A stretch of 64,000 nucleotides of DNA from Stenotrophomonas sp. 610A2 (GCF_030549615.1 NZ_CP130832.1:3224001-3288000); one strand, 5' to 3'. Shown: positions 18,033 to 27,055, counted from the stretch's first letter. Program-made: numbers and translations. Notes: generated by a model not told the origin, from the letters alone.

Positions 18033-19265
18033 ATGAACATGGACAGCAGAAACACCGCAGCGGACACCAATCCCGACAGCCTCCTGACCGGGCCCGGCAG
18101 CTATCCGATCGATCTCACTGGCGCCGGCAGTCATACCCTGGTTCGTACGCTGGGTGTGGGCAGCCTGGTGATCGCAGCTTCTGGCTCGACCGTAAAAGCG
18201 GATCTTCAGGTCGCCGCTGATCTCAGGATCAACTGGGCAGCGTTCAATCCATTCGCCACGCCAGCCGGCTCACCCTGGCCGCGTGTGATCCACTACACGG
18301 GCAATGATCAAAGCATCTTCGAGTGGGCCCATCAGCGTCCCATCGAACAGCTGACCTGGGTGCCCGGGCTCGATAGCGATACCGTAGTCGATGCCAGCCA
18401 ATCCAATATCCGCACCTTGGCGATTCAACTGGAGCATGCGGAAGCAAACCTGCAGCTGCTCCTGCCCGAGCCGGAAATCGCAGCAAACCTCCACCTCAGT
18501 GTCTCCGGCGATATCGGCCGTTTCTCGGCGCAGGGACCACTGCCCCGCTCCCTGTCGCTGGCCCCGGAAACGGGCTCGCGCAGGGAGACCACTGCGTTCC
18601 AGCTACCGGACATGGGCCAGTTGCATGACGTCCACGACCTGATGCTGGTCAACAAGCCGATGGCACGCCCGGTCTCGCTGAAATGCCTGTCGCGCTTCAA
18701 ACACCTGAAGTCGCTGAGCTTGTATGGCAACTTCGTCGACCTTGAAGCACTTGCGGCACAGCCGCAGTTGCAGAACCTGCAGCTGCGTTACATGCCGTCG
18801 TTGGAAGGCCTTCCAGCACTGAGCTGCTGGCCCGCGCTGGATGGCTTCATTGCCTTCAATGTCGAAGAAGCTGCAGGCAAGCGCCTGCGCCAGCAACTGA
18901 AGACACGTGCCCAACTGCGCCCGTGGACCGGACATGCATCGGTCTCACAGCTTCGTAAAGCAAGCTGGTGGGAAAGCGAGTTCGGCCGCCCGTTCTCGGC
19001 GTGGTCCAAACGCTTGGCCAAGCAGGCCAATGAAGCGTTCGATGCAGCCTTGGCCAGCCTGGCTTCTGCGCACTCGCTGGCCGATGGTGAAGCAGCCTTC
19101 ACCGAATTCACCCAACGTTTCAACACGCTCAAGGGAATAGAGACAGCCGAACGCGAGGATCTGGGCGAAGCCATATGGCAGCTCAGCCGCTCCGAGCACG
19201 CCGCGCGTACTGGAGTGACTGAAGAGCTGGCACAGCGGTGGTTCGATGCTGCGCGTGACTATTGA
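18033..19265 (+). CDS. LRR-like cytoplasmic protein of unknown function
   Basis: 410 residues from ATG 18033 (ATG 18039 possible); no signal peptide or membrane helix. The central part (about 205-275) has leucine-rich periodicity, for example LSRFKHLKSLSLYGNFVDLE, AAQPQLQNLQLRYMPSLEGL and PALSCWPALDGFIAF, suggesting three or four divergent leucine-rich repeats. The N-terminal half is rich in beta-strand-like segments (VKADLQVAADLRINW), and the C-terminal part is helical. It converges on the kinase/phosphatase operon. Function unknown; a scaffold or protein-binding role is inferred from the repeats. Confidence 0.65.
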   Translation: MNMDSRNTAADTNPDSLLTGPGSYPIDLTGAGSHTLVRTLGVGSLVIAASGSTVKADLQVAADLRINWAAFNPFATPAGSPWPRVIHYTGNDQSIFEWAHQRPIEQLTWVPGLDSDTVVDASQSNIRTLAIQLEHAEANLQLLLPEPEIAANLHLSVSGDIGRFSAQGPLPRSLSLAPETGSRRETTAFQLPDMGQLHDVHDLMLVNKPMARPVSLKCLSRFKHLKSLSLYGNFVDLEALAAQPQLQNLQLRYMPSLEGLPALSCWPALDGFIAFNVEEAAGKRLRQQLKTRAQLRPWTGHASVSQLRKASWWESEFGRPFSAWSKRLAKQANEAFDAALASLASAHSLADGEAAFTEFTQRFNTLKGIETAEREDLGEAIWQLSRSEHAARTGVTEELAQRWFDAARDY

Positions 19266-19394
19266 AGTGTGAGGAATCGATCAACGCGTCTGCCCATTCG
19301 AACACCAACAGATTGGAGTCCACTGCATTCACGCAGCACGCTTGCAGCGTCGCTCGCGTCGGGCGCGTCGATCGGGCGATACGACGCTCCAGCA

Positions 19395-21317
19395 CTACTC
19401 CACTTTGAACACCACCGGCATACGCAGGGTGACCTCACCCACATTCGCTATAGTTTGCTCTGGCGAAACGCTCCAGCCCAAAGCCGCTTCGCGTGCGGCT
19501 TTATCGAGCAAGGCGTTGCCACTGCTGTTTGCAACGACGACGTTGCGAACCTCACCGGCTCCAGACAAGGTAATTGCCAGCACCACCCTGCCACCGACCC
19601 CCTCACTCCATGCGGCTGACGGATAGCGCGGCGGGTTGAAACGCGCCTTGCTCGCGAGCAGCTCCTGCAGGTATTCCAAGGTAGCCCTTGAAACAGGAGG
19701 CGATGGGGGCGAGTCACTCGGCGCAGCACTGACGTCCCTTCCCGGCACCATTGGCGGTGGTGGCCGATCGGAGAGTGTTTCCAGGCGCGGAGGCGCTTCG
19801 AATCTCACCTGCACCCTGCGTCGTTCCCCTTCCGCGGCTATCGGGAGTGTCGCCTTCCAGCGGCGCGCCGAGGCGCGCGTGGCATCATCCAACGCGGGAT
19901 CACCGCTGCTGCGTTCAATCAGGACCGAGCTGATGCTGCCATCGGCCAGGACGTCTACCGCCACACGCAGGCTGCTATCGCTGCTGATGCCGGATGACGG
20001 CAGCGCGACAGGCCGCTGCTTCTGTTCGAATCCTGCAGACAGCAAGTCAGCCCAGACCATCGTTTCCGCGCTCTCCATCGGCATTACCATGGGCGGCATC
20101 AATCGCGGTGAGGGCAACAAGCCTTTTCCTGTGTGTACATACTGTGCCGCAGGCAGCACCTGTTCGGGAGAAGACGTCTTCGCCCCTTCCACCAATGCAC
20201 TACTGCCCCCCGATGCAGACACGGCCTTTCCAACCATCGCCGCCGCGCGTGCCTTGAGAATACCCAGACGTGCTATCGAAGCTTCCGGCAGCAAGCCAGT
20301 GCTGACCCGCATATCCGACTGGAACAGCATCTCGTCGCTGATGGACATTGTCATCGCTGAGTAGCCCGAGCCAGCGGAACGCCGCAGTTGATCAGCAATC
20401 AGCAAGGCACCAAGCGCCACCTCTTCATCTGCATCCACTATCGTGGCAGCGTAGATCGACCAGAACTCAGCCGACCTAGGGGCATAGCCCAGGATCGCCT
20501 CCTGCAGGCGAACCAGCTCAATCAACTTGTCATCAAGCAGCTCGCCCTCGCGCGGATCTTCATCCTCGGTGGGACTACGCTCGGCACGAAGGCGCAACGC
20601 AAACGCAAAGACCGCCAGGTCCTGCACCAGCACCCGTCGTCCTGCGACATCCACCTCGGGCACGGCCTGCCACATTGCCCTCAGCGCCTCGTGCCGCAGC
20701 CTGCCCAACTTGTCTCTTTTCTCCCTGCCCGCTGGCATATCGAACGTGGCATTGAACCTTTCCCGCGCAGCATTGAACGCCTCGCGGTCACCGCCGATAC
20801 GCACACCCCGGCGCGCCCACCGCTGCAGTTCTTCCAGTCCAGCATCCACTCGTTGCTGGTCACCACGTGCCGCAGCCCTGGCAAGTGCATGCACCTTGCT
20901 GGCTGCATCCCGCTCATAGCTGCTGCGCGAGTACCACTCGGGAATCTCGATGGGCTTTCCCGCAGGCGTGCTCTCCGCAAACATCAATGAACGCGCCTCG
21001 TCATTGGCTTTGGCGAATGGCGAGACGCGGGTGAAGAACAGCAGCAAGGCGAAGGCAAACGCCACGAACAGTCCTGCGCCGGCGTACTCGTGGGACTTGT
21101 CCATGATCGCCACCCGCAGCAGCGCCCCCACCGACACCAGCCCGCCCAGCAACAGACCGGCACGGAAAGCAGCCCTTCCGTCAGGCAGCACGCCCGTCGA
21201 AAACAGATGTCCGACCCATTCGATCGCACCGTAGACGTAAACACCCAACCAACCCGCGAACAGCATCACGAGCAACAACAGCAACAGCGCAATGACGACC
21301 CCGATGGTGATCTTCAT
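19395..21317 (-). CDS. Membrane protein with two TonB C-terminal-like domains
   Basis: 640 residues from ATG 21317, which overlaps the kinase stop by four bases (ATGA, 21314-21317). Three membrane helices (about 4-27, 50-70 and 79-97) put the rest in the periplasm if the N-terminus is inside. Residues about 120-430 are mostly helical, including Arg/Ala-rich stretches. Two TonB-C-like modules follow: about 433-507 (VAVDVLADGSISSVLIERSS) and about 557-640 (YPSAAWSEGVGGRVVLAITL, ending VTLRMPVVFKVE), separated by a Pro-rich linker. The long periplasmic helical part and duplicated TonB-C are unusual, as is membership of a kinase operon. No ExbBD is adjacent. Confidence 0.8.
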   Translation of the reverse strand: MKITIGVVIALLLLLLVMLFAGWLGVYVYGAIEWVGHLFSTGVLPDGRAAFRAGLLLGGLVSVGALLRVAIMDKSHEYAGAGLFVAFAFALLLFFTRVSPFAKANDEARSLMFAESTPAGKPIEIPEWYSRSSYERDAASKVHALARAAARGDQQRVDAGLEELQRWARRGVRIGGDREAFNAARERFNATFDMPAGREKRDKLGRLRHEALRAMWQAVPEVDVAGRRVLVQDLAVFAFALRLRAERSPTEDEDPREGELLDDKLIELVRLQEAILGYAPRSAEFWSIYAATIVDADEEVALGALLIADQLRRSAGSGYSAMTMSISDEMLFQSDMRVSTGLLPEASIARLGILKARAAAMVGKAVSASGGSSALVEGAKTSSPEQVLPAAQYVHTGKGLLPSPRLMPPMVMPMESAETMVWADLLSAGFEQKQRPVALPSSGISSDSSLRVAVDVLADGSISSVLIERSSGDPALDDATRASARRWKATLPIAAEGERRRVQVRFEAPPRLETLSDRPPPPMVPGRDVSAAPSDSPPSPPVSRATLEYLQELLASKARFNPPRYPSAAWSEGVGGRVVLAITLSGAGEVRNVVVANSSGNALLDKAAREAALGWSVSPEQTIANVGEVTLRMPVVFKVE

Positions 21318-22714
21318 GGCCGCTTGCTCAGGATCAATACCGGCACGCAGACAATGAACAGCAACACCGCAGCCAGCAGCAGCCCACTCTGGAATCCCAG
21401 CCCCAGGGTCAGCCACCAACCGGGGTCCTTGGCCAGCTGGAAACCGCGGTACGCCGACATCCCCCAGCTGAATGCCCATCCCAGCAACAAGGGGCCGATC
21501 ACCGCAAAGAACACGCGCATGCCCAAGCCTGCAGGCGTTGAGGCCGCTGCTGGTGCTGCTGCATTCTGCGCTGCAGCGACGTTCGGCGTTGCCACGTGGG
21601 TACGACGCGCAGCGCGCGCCGTTCTTTTGCCACCGGCAGCTGCCTGTTTCACCCGTGTCTGCGTGGCACGTGCACTACGCTTCAGCAGCGCTGCGCGTGC
21701 ACAGGCTGCACACGGCATGCCACTGAAATGTTGATGCGTACCGTCGCTGGCACATTTCACCAGCAAACCGTTGCTACGCCGCGCATAACGCAGCAGCAGC
21801 GACGACCATTCCGCCGCGGCCGGGCGCCGCCGCGCCTGGCTGGCGAAGGCACGATCGAACATTTCCCGCAGATCGGCGGGAAATGCTTCATGGCCGCTGA
21901 CCGGCGAAGGCAGTATCCGTGATTCGTTTTTCGCTACCCCGTATGGATACAGATTTGCGGCGATGCGCCCCGGCAGATCGCTGGGCAATGTGCTGCCATT
22001 CGGACGCCCGCTATACGGATGCAGGCCCGAATTGAGCAGCTGGAACACCATCACTGCCAGCGCGAACCTGTCCTGCGCTTCCTCTTCGCCGGAGGCGACA
22101 CCGCGTTGCTGGAACTCCGCGGCAAGGTAGTCGGTCGTGACCTGTTCGGAGAGGAAACGTTCGCCCTTGCCCTGGATACTGAAGCCATCGCAATCCAGCA
22201 TCGCGATGAACAAGGACTTCCGGTAGAAGCGCACGTTGAGCGGCTTCAGGTCCACCACGTAGTGCTGCCGCTCATGCAGCGCCGCCAACATCACCGCCAG
22301 GTTGGCGGCCAGGGTCATCTTCGGCCCGAGCGCGGTAGGCAGTCCTTCTTCGCGCGCCTGCCGCTCCTGCAGTACATGCTCCAGGTCACTGGTGGCCGCC
22401 ACATCCAGCACCGGCATGGTGAAGCCGATGAAGCGTCGCGCCTTGTCCCGCAGCAGACCGGTAGGCCAGGCAATCTGCACCTGGCGCACGCCCTTGTCCT
22501 CGACATCGGGCAGGTCGGGACGCAGCTCCAACATCGCCCGCACCTTGCGCTCGTAGACCTGCCCACCCTTGTCCGAGTGGTAGAGCTTGGCAACCTCCAG
22601 CGGGCGTTCCTTGATCAGGAACACGCTGCCAGCGCCGCCGCTTTTGAGCAGCTTGCCCAGGGTCAGCGGTGCACGGCGTTCGTCGTAGATGGTGTCGCCG
22701 GCTTGTGCGGCCAT
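21314..22714 (-). CDS. Membrane-anchored Ser/Thr protein kinase with zinc-ribbon-like segment (TerY-P triad type)
   Basis: 466 residues from ATG 22714, four bases after the PP2C stop. The kinase domain spans about 1-330. It has a glycine-rich loop LLKSGGAGSVFLI, a candidate ATP-binding Lys43 in LEVAKLYHS, catalytic loop VVDLKPLNVRFY (Asp155, Lys157, Asn160) and metal-binding LDCDGFSI (174-178), which resembles the DxDSF form of TerY-associated kinases rather than classic DFG. A Cys/His cluster CASDGTHQHFSGMPCAAC follows at about 347-364. The last 70 residues hold two membrane helices. It probably phosphorylates Ser/Thr targets at the inner membrane, opposed by the neighbouring PP2C. Confidence 0.85.
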   Translation of the reverse strand: MAAQAGDTIYDERRAPLTLGKLLKSGGAGSVFLIKERPLEVAKLYHSDKGGQVYERKVRAMLELRPDLPDVEDKGVRQVQIAWPTGLLRDKARRFIGFTMPVLDVAATSDLEHVLQERQAREEGLPTALGPKMTLAANLAVMLAALHERQHYVVDLKPLNVRFYRKSLFIAMLDCDGFSIQGKGERFLSEQVTTDYLAAEFQQRGVASGEEEAQDRFALAVMVFQLLNSGLHPYSGRPNGSTLPSDLPGRIAANLYPYGVAKNESRILPSPVSGHEAFPADLREMFDRAFASQARRRPAAAEWSSLLLRYARRSNGLLVKCASDGTHQHFSGMPCAACARAALLKRSARATQTRVKQAAAGGKRTARAARRTHVATPNVAAAQNAAAPAAASTPAGLGMRVFFAVIGPLLLGWAFSWGMSAYRGFQLAKDPGWWLTLGLGFQSGLLLAAVLLFIVCVPVLILSKRP

Positions 22715-22718
22715 ACGC

Positions 22719-23474
22719 CTAGACCGGCAACGCCACCAGCAACGTTTTGTCGTCGCCGGTGATGTGATCGGTACGCGGGTCGGCCAGCGTCGCCTGCAGC
22801 GCCTGGCTGCCGTGCTCGGCGTCCACGCTGCCCAGGTAGCGCAGCACTGGCGCGATGAACGGCTGGAACAAGCCGCTGCCATCGCGCGTCATCGCAAACG
22901 GTTGCACACCATCGGACATCAGCACGATGGCCTGCGCCTGCCCATCGAAGCGGGTCAGGCGCAGTTGCTCGCGCCAGTTGCCACCGGTAACGAACCAGGT
23001 TTCGTTGGCGTACTCACCATTGGCCGGCAGCGATACCGCCGGCGGCTGCGGCGGCGCGAACTCGCAGGCTGCAACACCATCACCTACATGGAAGAACCAG
23101 CCGCCGTTCGCATCCGCCACAACGCCAACCAGGGTGCAGGCGTGATCAGCAAGCGTCAGCTGTTTGGCCGCAGCCACACTGCCCAGTTGCTCGCGGGCAT
23201 CGATGATTGCGGCCTCGATGATTTCCCGCACCGCTTCCACTGCCAAGGCCGAAGGTTCGCCGCCCAACAAGCGATGCGCGGCAACCGCCGCTACTACCGC
23301 AGCGGAAACCGTTTTTGCGCCGCTATCACTGTGCGAAGCCGAACCTGCGCCATCACACACCGCGGCAACCAATACGCGGCCCGCGCTCGCCGATGCGTAG
23401 GCGTCCTGGCACGGTTGCCCGCGATCCAGATGGGAGCGTCCCGTGGCCGATGCGGCCATCACCCGCCAGCCCAT
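22719..23474 (-). CDS. PP2C-family protein phosphatase
   Basis: 251 residues from ATG 23474; a TTG at 23480 would give a four-base overlap with the vWA stop. PP2C motifs are in order: DRGQPCQDAY near residue 20, VCDGAGSAS (metal-binding Asp41-Gly42), FHVGDGVAAC, LMSDGVQPF and the final GDDKTLLVAL. It should reverse phosphorylation by the downstream kinase. The middle gene of a vWA-PP2C-kinase order matches the TerY-P triads known from comparative genomics. Confidence 0.88.
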   Translation of the reverse strand: MGWRVMAASATGRSHLDRGQPCQDAYASASAGRVLVAAVCDGAGSASHSDSGAKTVSAAVVAAVAAHRLLGGEPSALAVEAVREIIEAAIIDAREQLGSVAAAKQLTLADHACTLVGVVADANGGWFFHVGDGVAACEFAPPQPPAVSLPANGEYANETWFVTGGNWREQLRLTRFDGQAQAIVLMSDGVQPFAMTRDGSGLFQPFIAPVLRYLGSVDAEHGSQALQATLADPRTDHITGDDKTLLVALPV

Positions 23475-23476
23475 GC

Positions 23477-24157
23477 TCAAACCGTCACGTTCGACCAGCT
23501 ATCCGTCGACGGCAGCTGCACCTGACCACCGGGCGTGGAATTGGATACCACCCGCATGCTGGCACTGAGCCACATGAAGAGTTCCTTGAACTGCAGTCCC
23601 TGCAGGCGTTTGACACCACGCTCGCCGTTGCGGCTGAACTGGCCAAGCACGCTCATGTCGGCGTTACCAACGCCAATCGGGAATACCGCCACCTTGTTCT
23701 GCTGTTCGGCATCGCGGCAGCGTTCGGCAACTGCTTCCCAGGCATCGGTGGGATTGCCGTCGGACATCAGGAACAGCCACGGCCGCGTATAGGCAACGCC
23801 GGCCTGACGGAAACGGGCCTTCTCGTCCTCGATTTCCTGCAGCGCGAGTTCGACCGCCGCGCCAGTGGGCGTGGTGCCGTTGGCGGTAAGTTCCGGCGCA
23901 CTGAAATCCATCGCGTCGCACCAATCACCGGTGATCGCCGCGTTGTCCATGTCGCCGTATTCGATCAGCAGCACGCGCACGCGCTTGGCTGCTATCACGT
24001 CACCCTTCAACTCCTGCTCTAGCAGCTTGAGCCCGGCATTCAACTGCGCGATGGGCTCGCCGCCCATGCTGCCGGAACAATCCAGCACCAGGATCAAGGG
24101 CGTGCGTTGCTCGCTGTTATCAACCAGCGAGACATCAGGAATAGCTGCAACAGACAT
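23477..24157 (-). CDS. TerY-like von Willebrand factor A domain protein
   Basis: 226 residues from ATG 24157, preceded by GGAGG eight bases upstream (an ATG at 24172 lacks this). The MIDAS metal site is intact: VLDCSGSMGG (Asp26, Ser28, Ser30), GTTPTGAAV (Thr98) and MSDGNPTD (Asp133). There is no signal peptide, so it is cytoplasmic. The TerY-type vWA domain suggests it organises the phosphatase and kinase encoded next. It is the first gene of the operon; a TATAAT box lies about 40 bases upstream on the minus strand. Confidence 0.86.
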   Translation of the reverse strand: MSVAAIPDVSLVDNSEQRTPLILVLDCSGSMGGEPIAQLNAGLKLLEQELKGDVIAAKRVRVLLIEYGDMDNAAITGDWCDAMDFSAPELTANGTTPTGAAVELALQEIEDEKARFRQAGVAYTRPWLFLMSDGNPTDAWEAVAERCRDAEQQNKVAVFPIGVGNADMSVLGQFSRNGERGVKRLQGLQFKELFMWLSASMRVVSNSTPGGQVQLPSTDSWSNVTV

Positions 24158-24195
24158 CAGGTGTGCCTCCATGCTCAGGGGACGTCGTGATCCGG

Positions 24196-24201
24196 ATTAT
24201 A
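24196..24201 (-). promoter_or_regulatory. Candidate -10 box for the vWA/PP2C/kinase/TonB-C operon
   Basis: A consensus TATAAT on the minus strand (ATTATA on plus) about 38 bases before the vWA start, inside a 262-base divergent intergenic region. No convincing -35 is seen at 17 bases, so activation by a regulator is possible. Confidence 0.45.
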
Positions 24202-24419
24202 GCCACAACTGCGCTTGCGGCTTTTCACCGGCCCGGACCACGCATTACCTGCCTGAGACCGCGCAAGCCACCTGATCCGGGTGAAATCCCTTCAGAAGCA
24301 GCAACGCTGCGCTACCATCCGCCGCAGAGGGAGCAGCGGCTGCAGGACAGCAGCACCGGCAAAAGGACCGATCGCCCCGACATCAACCGCCATCTGGCGG
24401 TACAACAGGAGTACGTGGC

Positions 24420-24818
24420 ATGACCTGGATCATTGCTGTTGCTCGTTGGCTGTTCGCCCTGTTCTACACCTATGTCGGCGCCAGTTGGTTCTCCTATAAG
24501 TTGTTCGGCACCGCGTGGCCGGACCACAAGGAAGCGCCCGCCGCCAAAGCACTTACCACCGCGCTGACCGACAGCGGAATCGTTGATCCCTTGATCGCCG
24601 GCAGCTGCCTGGCGGGCGGCATCCTGCTGTTATTCCAGCGCACCGCGCCGCTCGGCATCGCGGTTCTTGCACCGCTGGTGACGGGCATCTTCATCTTCCA
24701 CCTGTTCCTCAACCACGATTGGCCGTGGGGCACGTTCCACTTCTGCTATCTCGCGGTCCTGACATGGATGCACCGCAGCGCGTTCCGGCCGTTGTGGAAC
24801 TACCAACACCCCCTGTAG
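24420..24818 (+). CDS. DoxX-like small membrane protein
   Basis: 132 residues with about four membrane helices. ATG 24420 is preceded by AGGAG. The pattern of an N-terminal helix with Arg (ARWLFALFYTYVGASWF), a short polar loop and a Gly-rich second helix (LIAGSCLAGGILLLF) resembles DoxX/DoxD-like proteins; function unknown. The TAG stop (24816-24818) is formed by the first GTAG of a SMAG repeat. Confidence 0.6.
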   Translation: MTWIIAVARWLFALFYTYVGASWFSYKLFGTAWPDHKEAPAAKALTTALTDSGIVDPLIAGSCLAGGILLLFQRTAPLGIAVLAPLVTGIFIFHLFLNHDWPWGTFHFCYLAVLTWMHRSAFRPLWNYQHPL

Positions 24819-25020
24819 TGCCGAGCCATGCTCGGCAAGGGCTTCACCGATAGCAATGAAGCAATGCGACGGGAGGATTACGAGCTTCGCGGCTTACGCC
24901 GCTCCTACAAAGGCAAGCGCTCTCCTGTAGTGCCGAGCCATGCTCGGCAGGGGCATCACCGATAGAAAAGAAACAATGCAACGGACACTCCACGAGCTTC
25001 GCGGCTCACGCCGCTCCCAC
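24815..25020. repeat. Mixed REP cluster (two SMAG, two CGGC-type REP)
   Basis: Within the 286-base gap 24819-25104: SMAG copies at 24815-24837 and 24927-24950, both direct, and inverted REP arms GCTTCGCGGC...GCCGCTCC at 24884-24908 and 24996-25020. The SMAG/REP pair is thus itself duplicated with an offset of 112 bases. Confidence 0.9.
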
Positions 25021-25053
25021 AAGAGCTGGGGATGCAAGCAATGCTCGTTACAA

Positions 25054-25084
25054 ACGACAAGGGCGCCAACGGCGCCCTTGTCGT
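25054..25084 (-). terminator. Hairpin terminator of the small basic protein gene
   Basis: A perfect 14-bp stem (ACGACAAGGGCGCC with GGCGCCCTTGTCGT) and 3-base loop lies 20 bases past the stop at 25105. The T-tract on the minus strand is weak (GTTTG). Confidence 0.75.
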
Positions 25085-25104
25085 TCTCGCGCTTGTCAGC
25101 ACGC

Positions 25105-25521
25105 TCAATGCGTACCTGCGGCCGCCTTGCCCTTGGCACCGAGCTCACCGGCCAGGTTGCGCTTATAGGTATCGAAGTCGATGCCCTGCTCCGCTGCTTC
25201 GGCATGCGCGGCGTCCTTCAGCGCATCGGAATACATCAGCCGCACGGGCGTGTCGTTGTTCTCGTGCCACTCGGCCGCCTGCATGATCAACGCCAGCACG
25301 CGTGCGGCACTGGTGGTCTCACCGGCGATCTTGCCGTCCATGCCCAGCACCCACTCGCCATCACGGCGGACGATGCCGGCCAGCAATGCCCGGTGCTGGT
25401 CACGCAGTTCGGCATGTGGCTCCACTTTGGCCTTTACCGGCGGATTGGCTTCGGCCTGGTTGCGCGCGCGCTCGGCCAGCTTCTTCTTCGCCTCGCGGCG
25501 GCCTTTGGATTGGATCGACAT
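25105..25521 (-). CDS. Small charged protein of unknown function
   Basis: 138 residues from ATG 25521. The N-terminal 30 residues are very basic and helical (KGRREAKKKLAERARNQ), followed by a compact segment GIVRRDGEWVLGMDGKIAGE and a helical C-terminus ending in Gly/Lys/Ala-rich residues. No signal peptide or membrane helix. I do not recognise a family. The gene is a single transcription unit ended by the 25054-25084 hairpin. Confidence 0.65.
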   Translation of the reverse strand: MSIQSKGRREAKKKLAERARNQAEANPPVKAKVEPHAELRDQHRALLAGIVRRDGEWVLGMDGKIAGETTSAARVLALIMQAAEWHENNDTPVRLMYSDALKDAAHAEAAEQGIDFDTYKRNLAGELGAKGKAAAGTH

Positions 25522-25595
25522 CAGTTGTTCACTCTTTGAACGGCCGCCGGTGATGGCGGCACGGCTATTGTCCCCGATGCGGGGGTGAATTCGTG

Positions 25596-26816
25596 TCAGG
25601 ACGCGGTTTCATCGCGCTGGGCGCGCTGGCTGACCCGCTCCCACTTCCACATTGCCCAGCTGCCCAGACCGAACAGGGCGGCGCCGATGGCCAGGCTCAA
25701 ACCGCTGCGGCTGAGCATCGGCGACAGCACGCCGGCGATGATGGCGTTGGTGACCAGGGTGCTGAATGCCTGCATCGACGAGGCCGTACCGCGCTGGCGC
25801 GGGTACATGTCGAGGATGGCCAGGGTCAGGATCGGGAAGATCAAGGCCACGCCAAACGAGGTCAGGGTGAAGGGCAGCACCGCCCATGGCACCGTCATTT
25901 CGGTGGCGAAGGCGTTGTAGCTGATGTTGTAGATCGCCGCGACCGCCATGAAGCAGTAACCGATACGCACCGCTCGCGCGCCATCCACGCGCCCTGCCGC
26001 GCGGCCGGAGGCATAGGCACCCAAGGCCATGCCGCCGATGGTCGGGATGAACAACCAGGCGAACTGGCGCTCGTTCATGTGCAGCAGGTCGAGCACAAAG
26101 GCTGGGGCCGAGGCGATGTACAGGAACAGCCCGCCGAAGCCCAGCGAGCCAGCCAGCGCCAGACGCAGGAAGCGCGGGTTGATGCCGATGCTGATGTAGT
26201 CCTGCAGCAGGCGCTTGGGGTGCAGGCTGAGGCGCGCATGCGGCGGATGGGTTTCCGGCAGCCAGATGCAGGTGATCAGCAGCAACAGCGCCGAGAACGC
26301 AACCAGGAACCAGAAGATACCCTGCCATTGCGTCCAGCCCAGCAACCAGCCGCCGATGATCGGGGCGATGGCCGGGGCGATGGAGAAGATCATCGAGACC
26401 TGGCTCATCAAGCGCTGGGCATCGTCACCGTCATACAGGTCACGGATCACCGCGCGGCCGATGATGTAGCCCACGCCGGCCGACAGCCCCTGCAGGAAGC
26501 GGAACAGCAGCAGGGTGCCCATGTCAGAGGACAGCGCACAACCGACGGAGGCGCCGATGAACACCACCAGCCCGCCGATGATCACCACCTTGCGGCCGAG
26601 CGCATCGGACAGCGCACCGTGCACCAGGCTCATCAGCGCATAGGCCAACAGGTAGACGCTGATCACCTGCTGCATCGCCAGCTTGTCGGCGCCCAGATCG
26701 GCGCCCATGTGCGGGAATGCGGGGAACACCGCATCAATCGCGAACGGGCCGAACATCGACAGACCGGCCACCAAAATGGCGATACGGCGCAGTGAAACCT
26801 GCTTGTTTGCTTCCAT
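25596..26816 (-). CDS. Bcr/CflA-type MFS drug efflux transporter
   Basis: 406 residues from ATG 26816, with 12 predicted helices. MFS features include the A-motif after helix 2 (GALSDALGRKVVIIGG) and the DHA1 helix-4/5 region FLQGLSAGVGYIIGRAVIRD. The second half starts near residue 200 after an acidic/basic loop, and MYPRQRGTASSMQAF is typical of the Bcr/CflA group. It probably exports small toxic molecules with proton antiport; substrate unknown. It diverges from the glycine riboswitch/gcvP unit. Confidence 0.88.
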   Translation of the reverse strand: MEANKQVSLRRIAILVAGLSMFGPFAIDAVFPAFPHMGADLGADKLAMQQVISVYLLAYALMSLVHGALSDALGRKVVIIGGLVVFIGASVGCALSSDMGTLLLFRFLQGLSAGVGYIIGRAVIRDLYDGDDAQRLMSQVSMIFSIAPAIAPIIGGWLLGWTQWQGIFWFLVAFSALLLLITCIWLPETHPPHARLSLHPKRLLQDYISIGINPRFLRLALAGSLGFGGLFLYIASAPAFVLDLLHMNERQFAWLFIPTIGGMALGAYASGRAAGRVDGARAVRIGYCFMAVAAIYNISYNAFATEMTVPWAVLPFTLTSFGVALIFPILTLAILDMYPRQRGTASSMQAFSTLVTNAIIAGVLSPMLSRSGLSLAIGAALFGLGSWAMWKWERVSQRAQRDETAS

Positions 26817-27055
26817 GGCTTTCAATAACCAGCAACGGCACCGGCGCGTGGCCGATGTGGGGTGGGGACAGAATGAACAGGACCGGGCGCGACTGCGCTC
26901 CGCGGCCATGATGCGGCAATTTGTCCGGACATTCACCCACTTCAGCCAGCGGTTCCGGGATGCCCGGCCGTACGCGTGCAAGGCGCGGGATTGAAACCGG
27001 GATACAGATGGTAATCCAAGCCGCTGCGCGGGTCTGCCCCGGGCCTTTACCGGGC

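Noticed and set aside
19636..20364. Long frame on the plus strand inside the TonB-C gene
   Set aside because: The minus-strand gene has TonB-C domains and coupling to its operon; the plus frame has no features.
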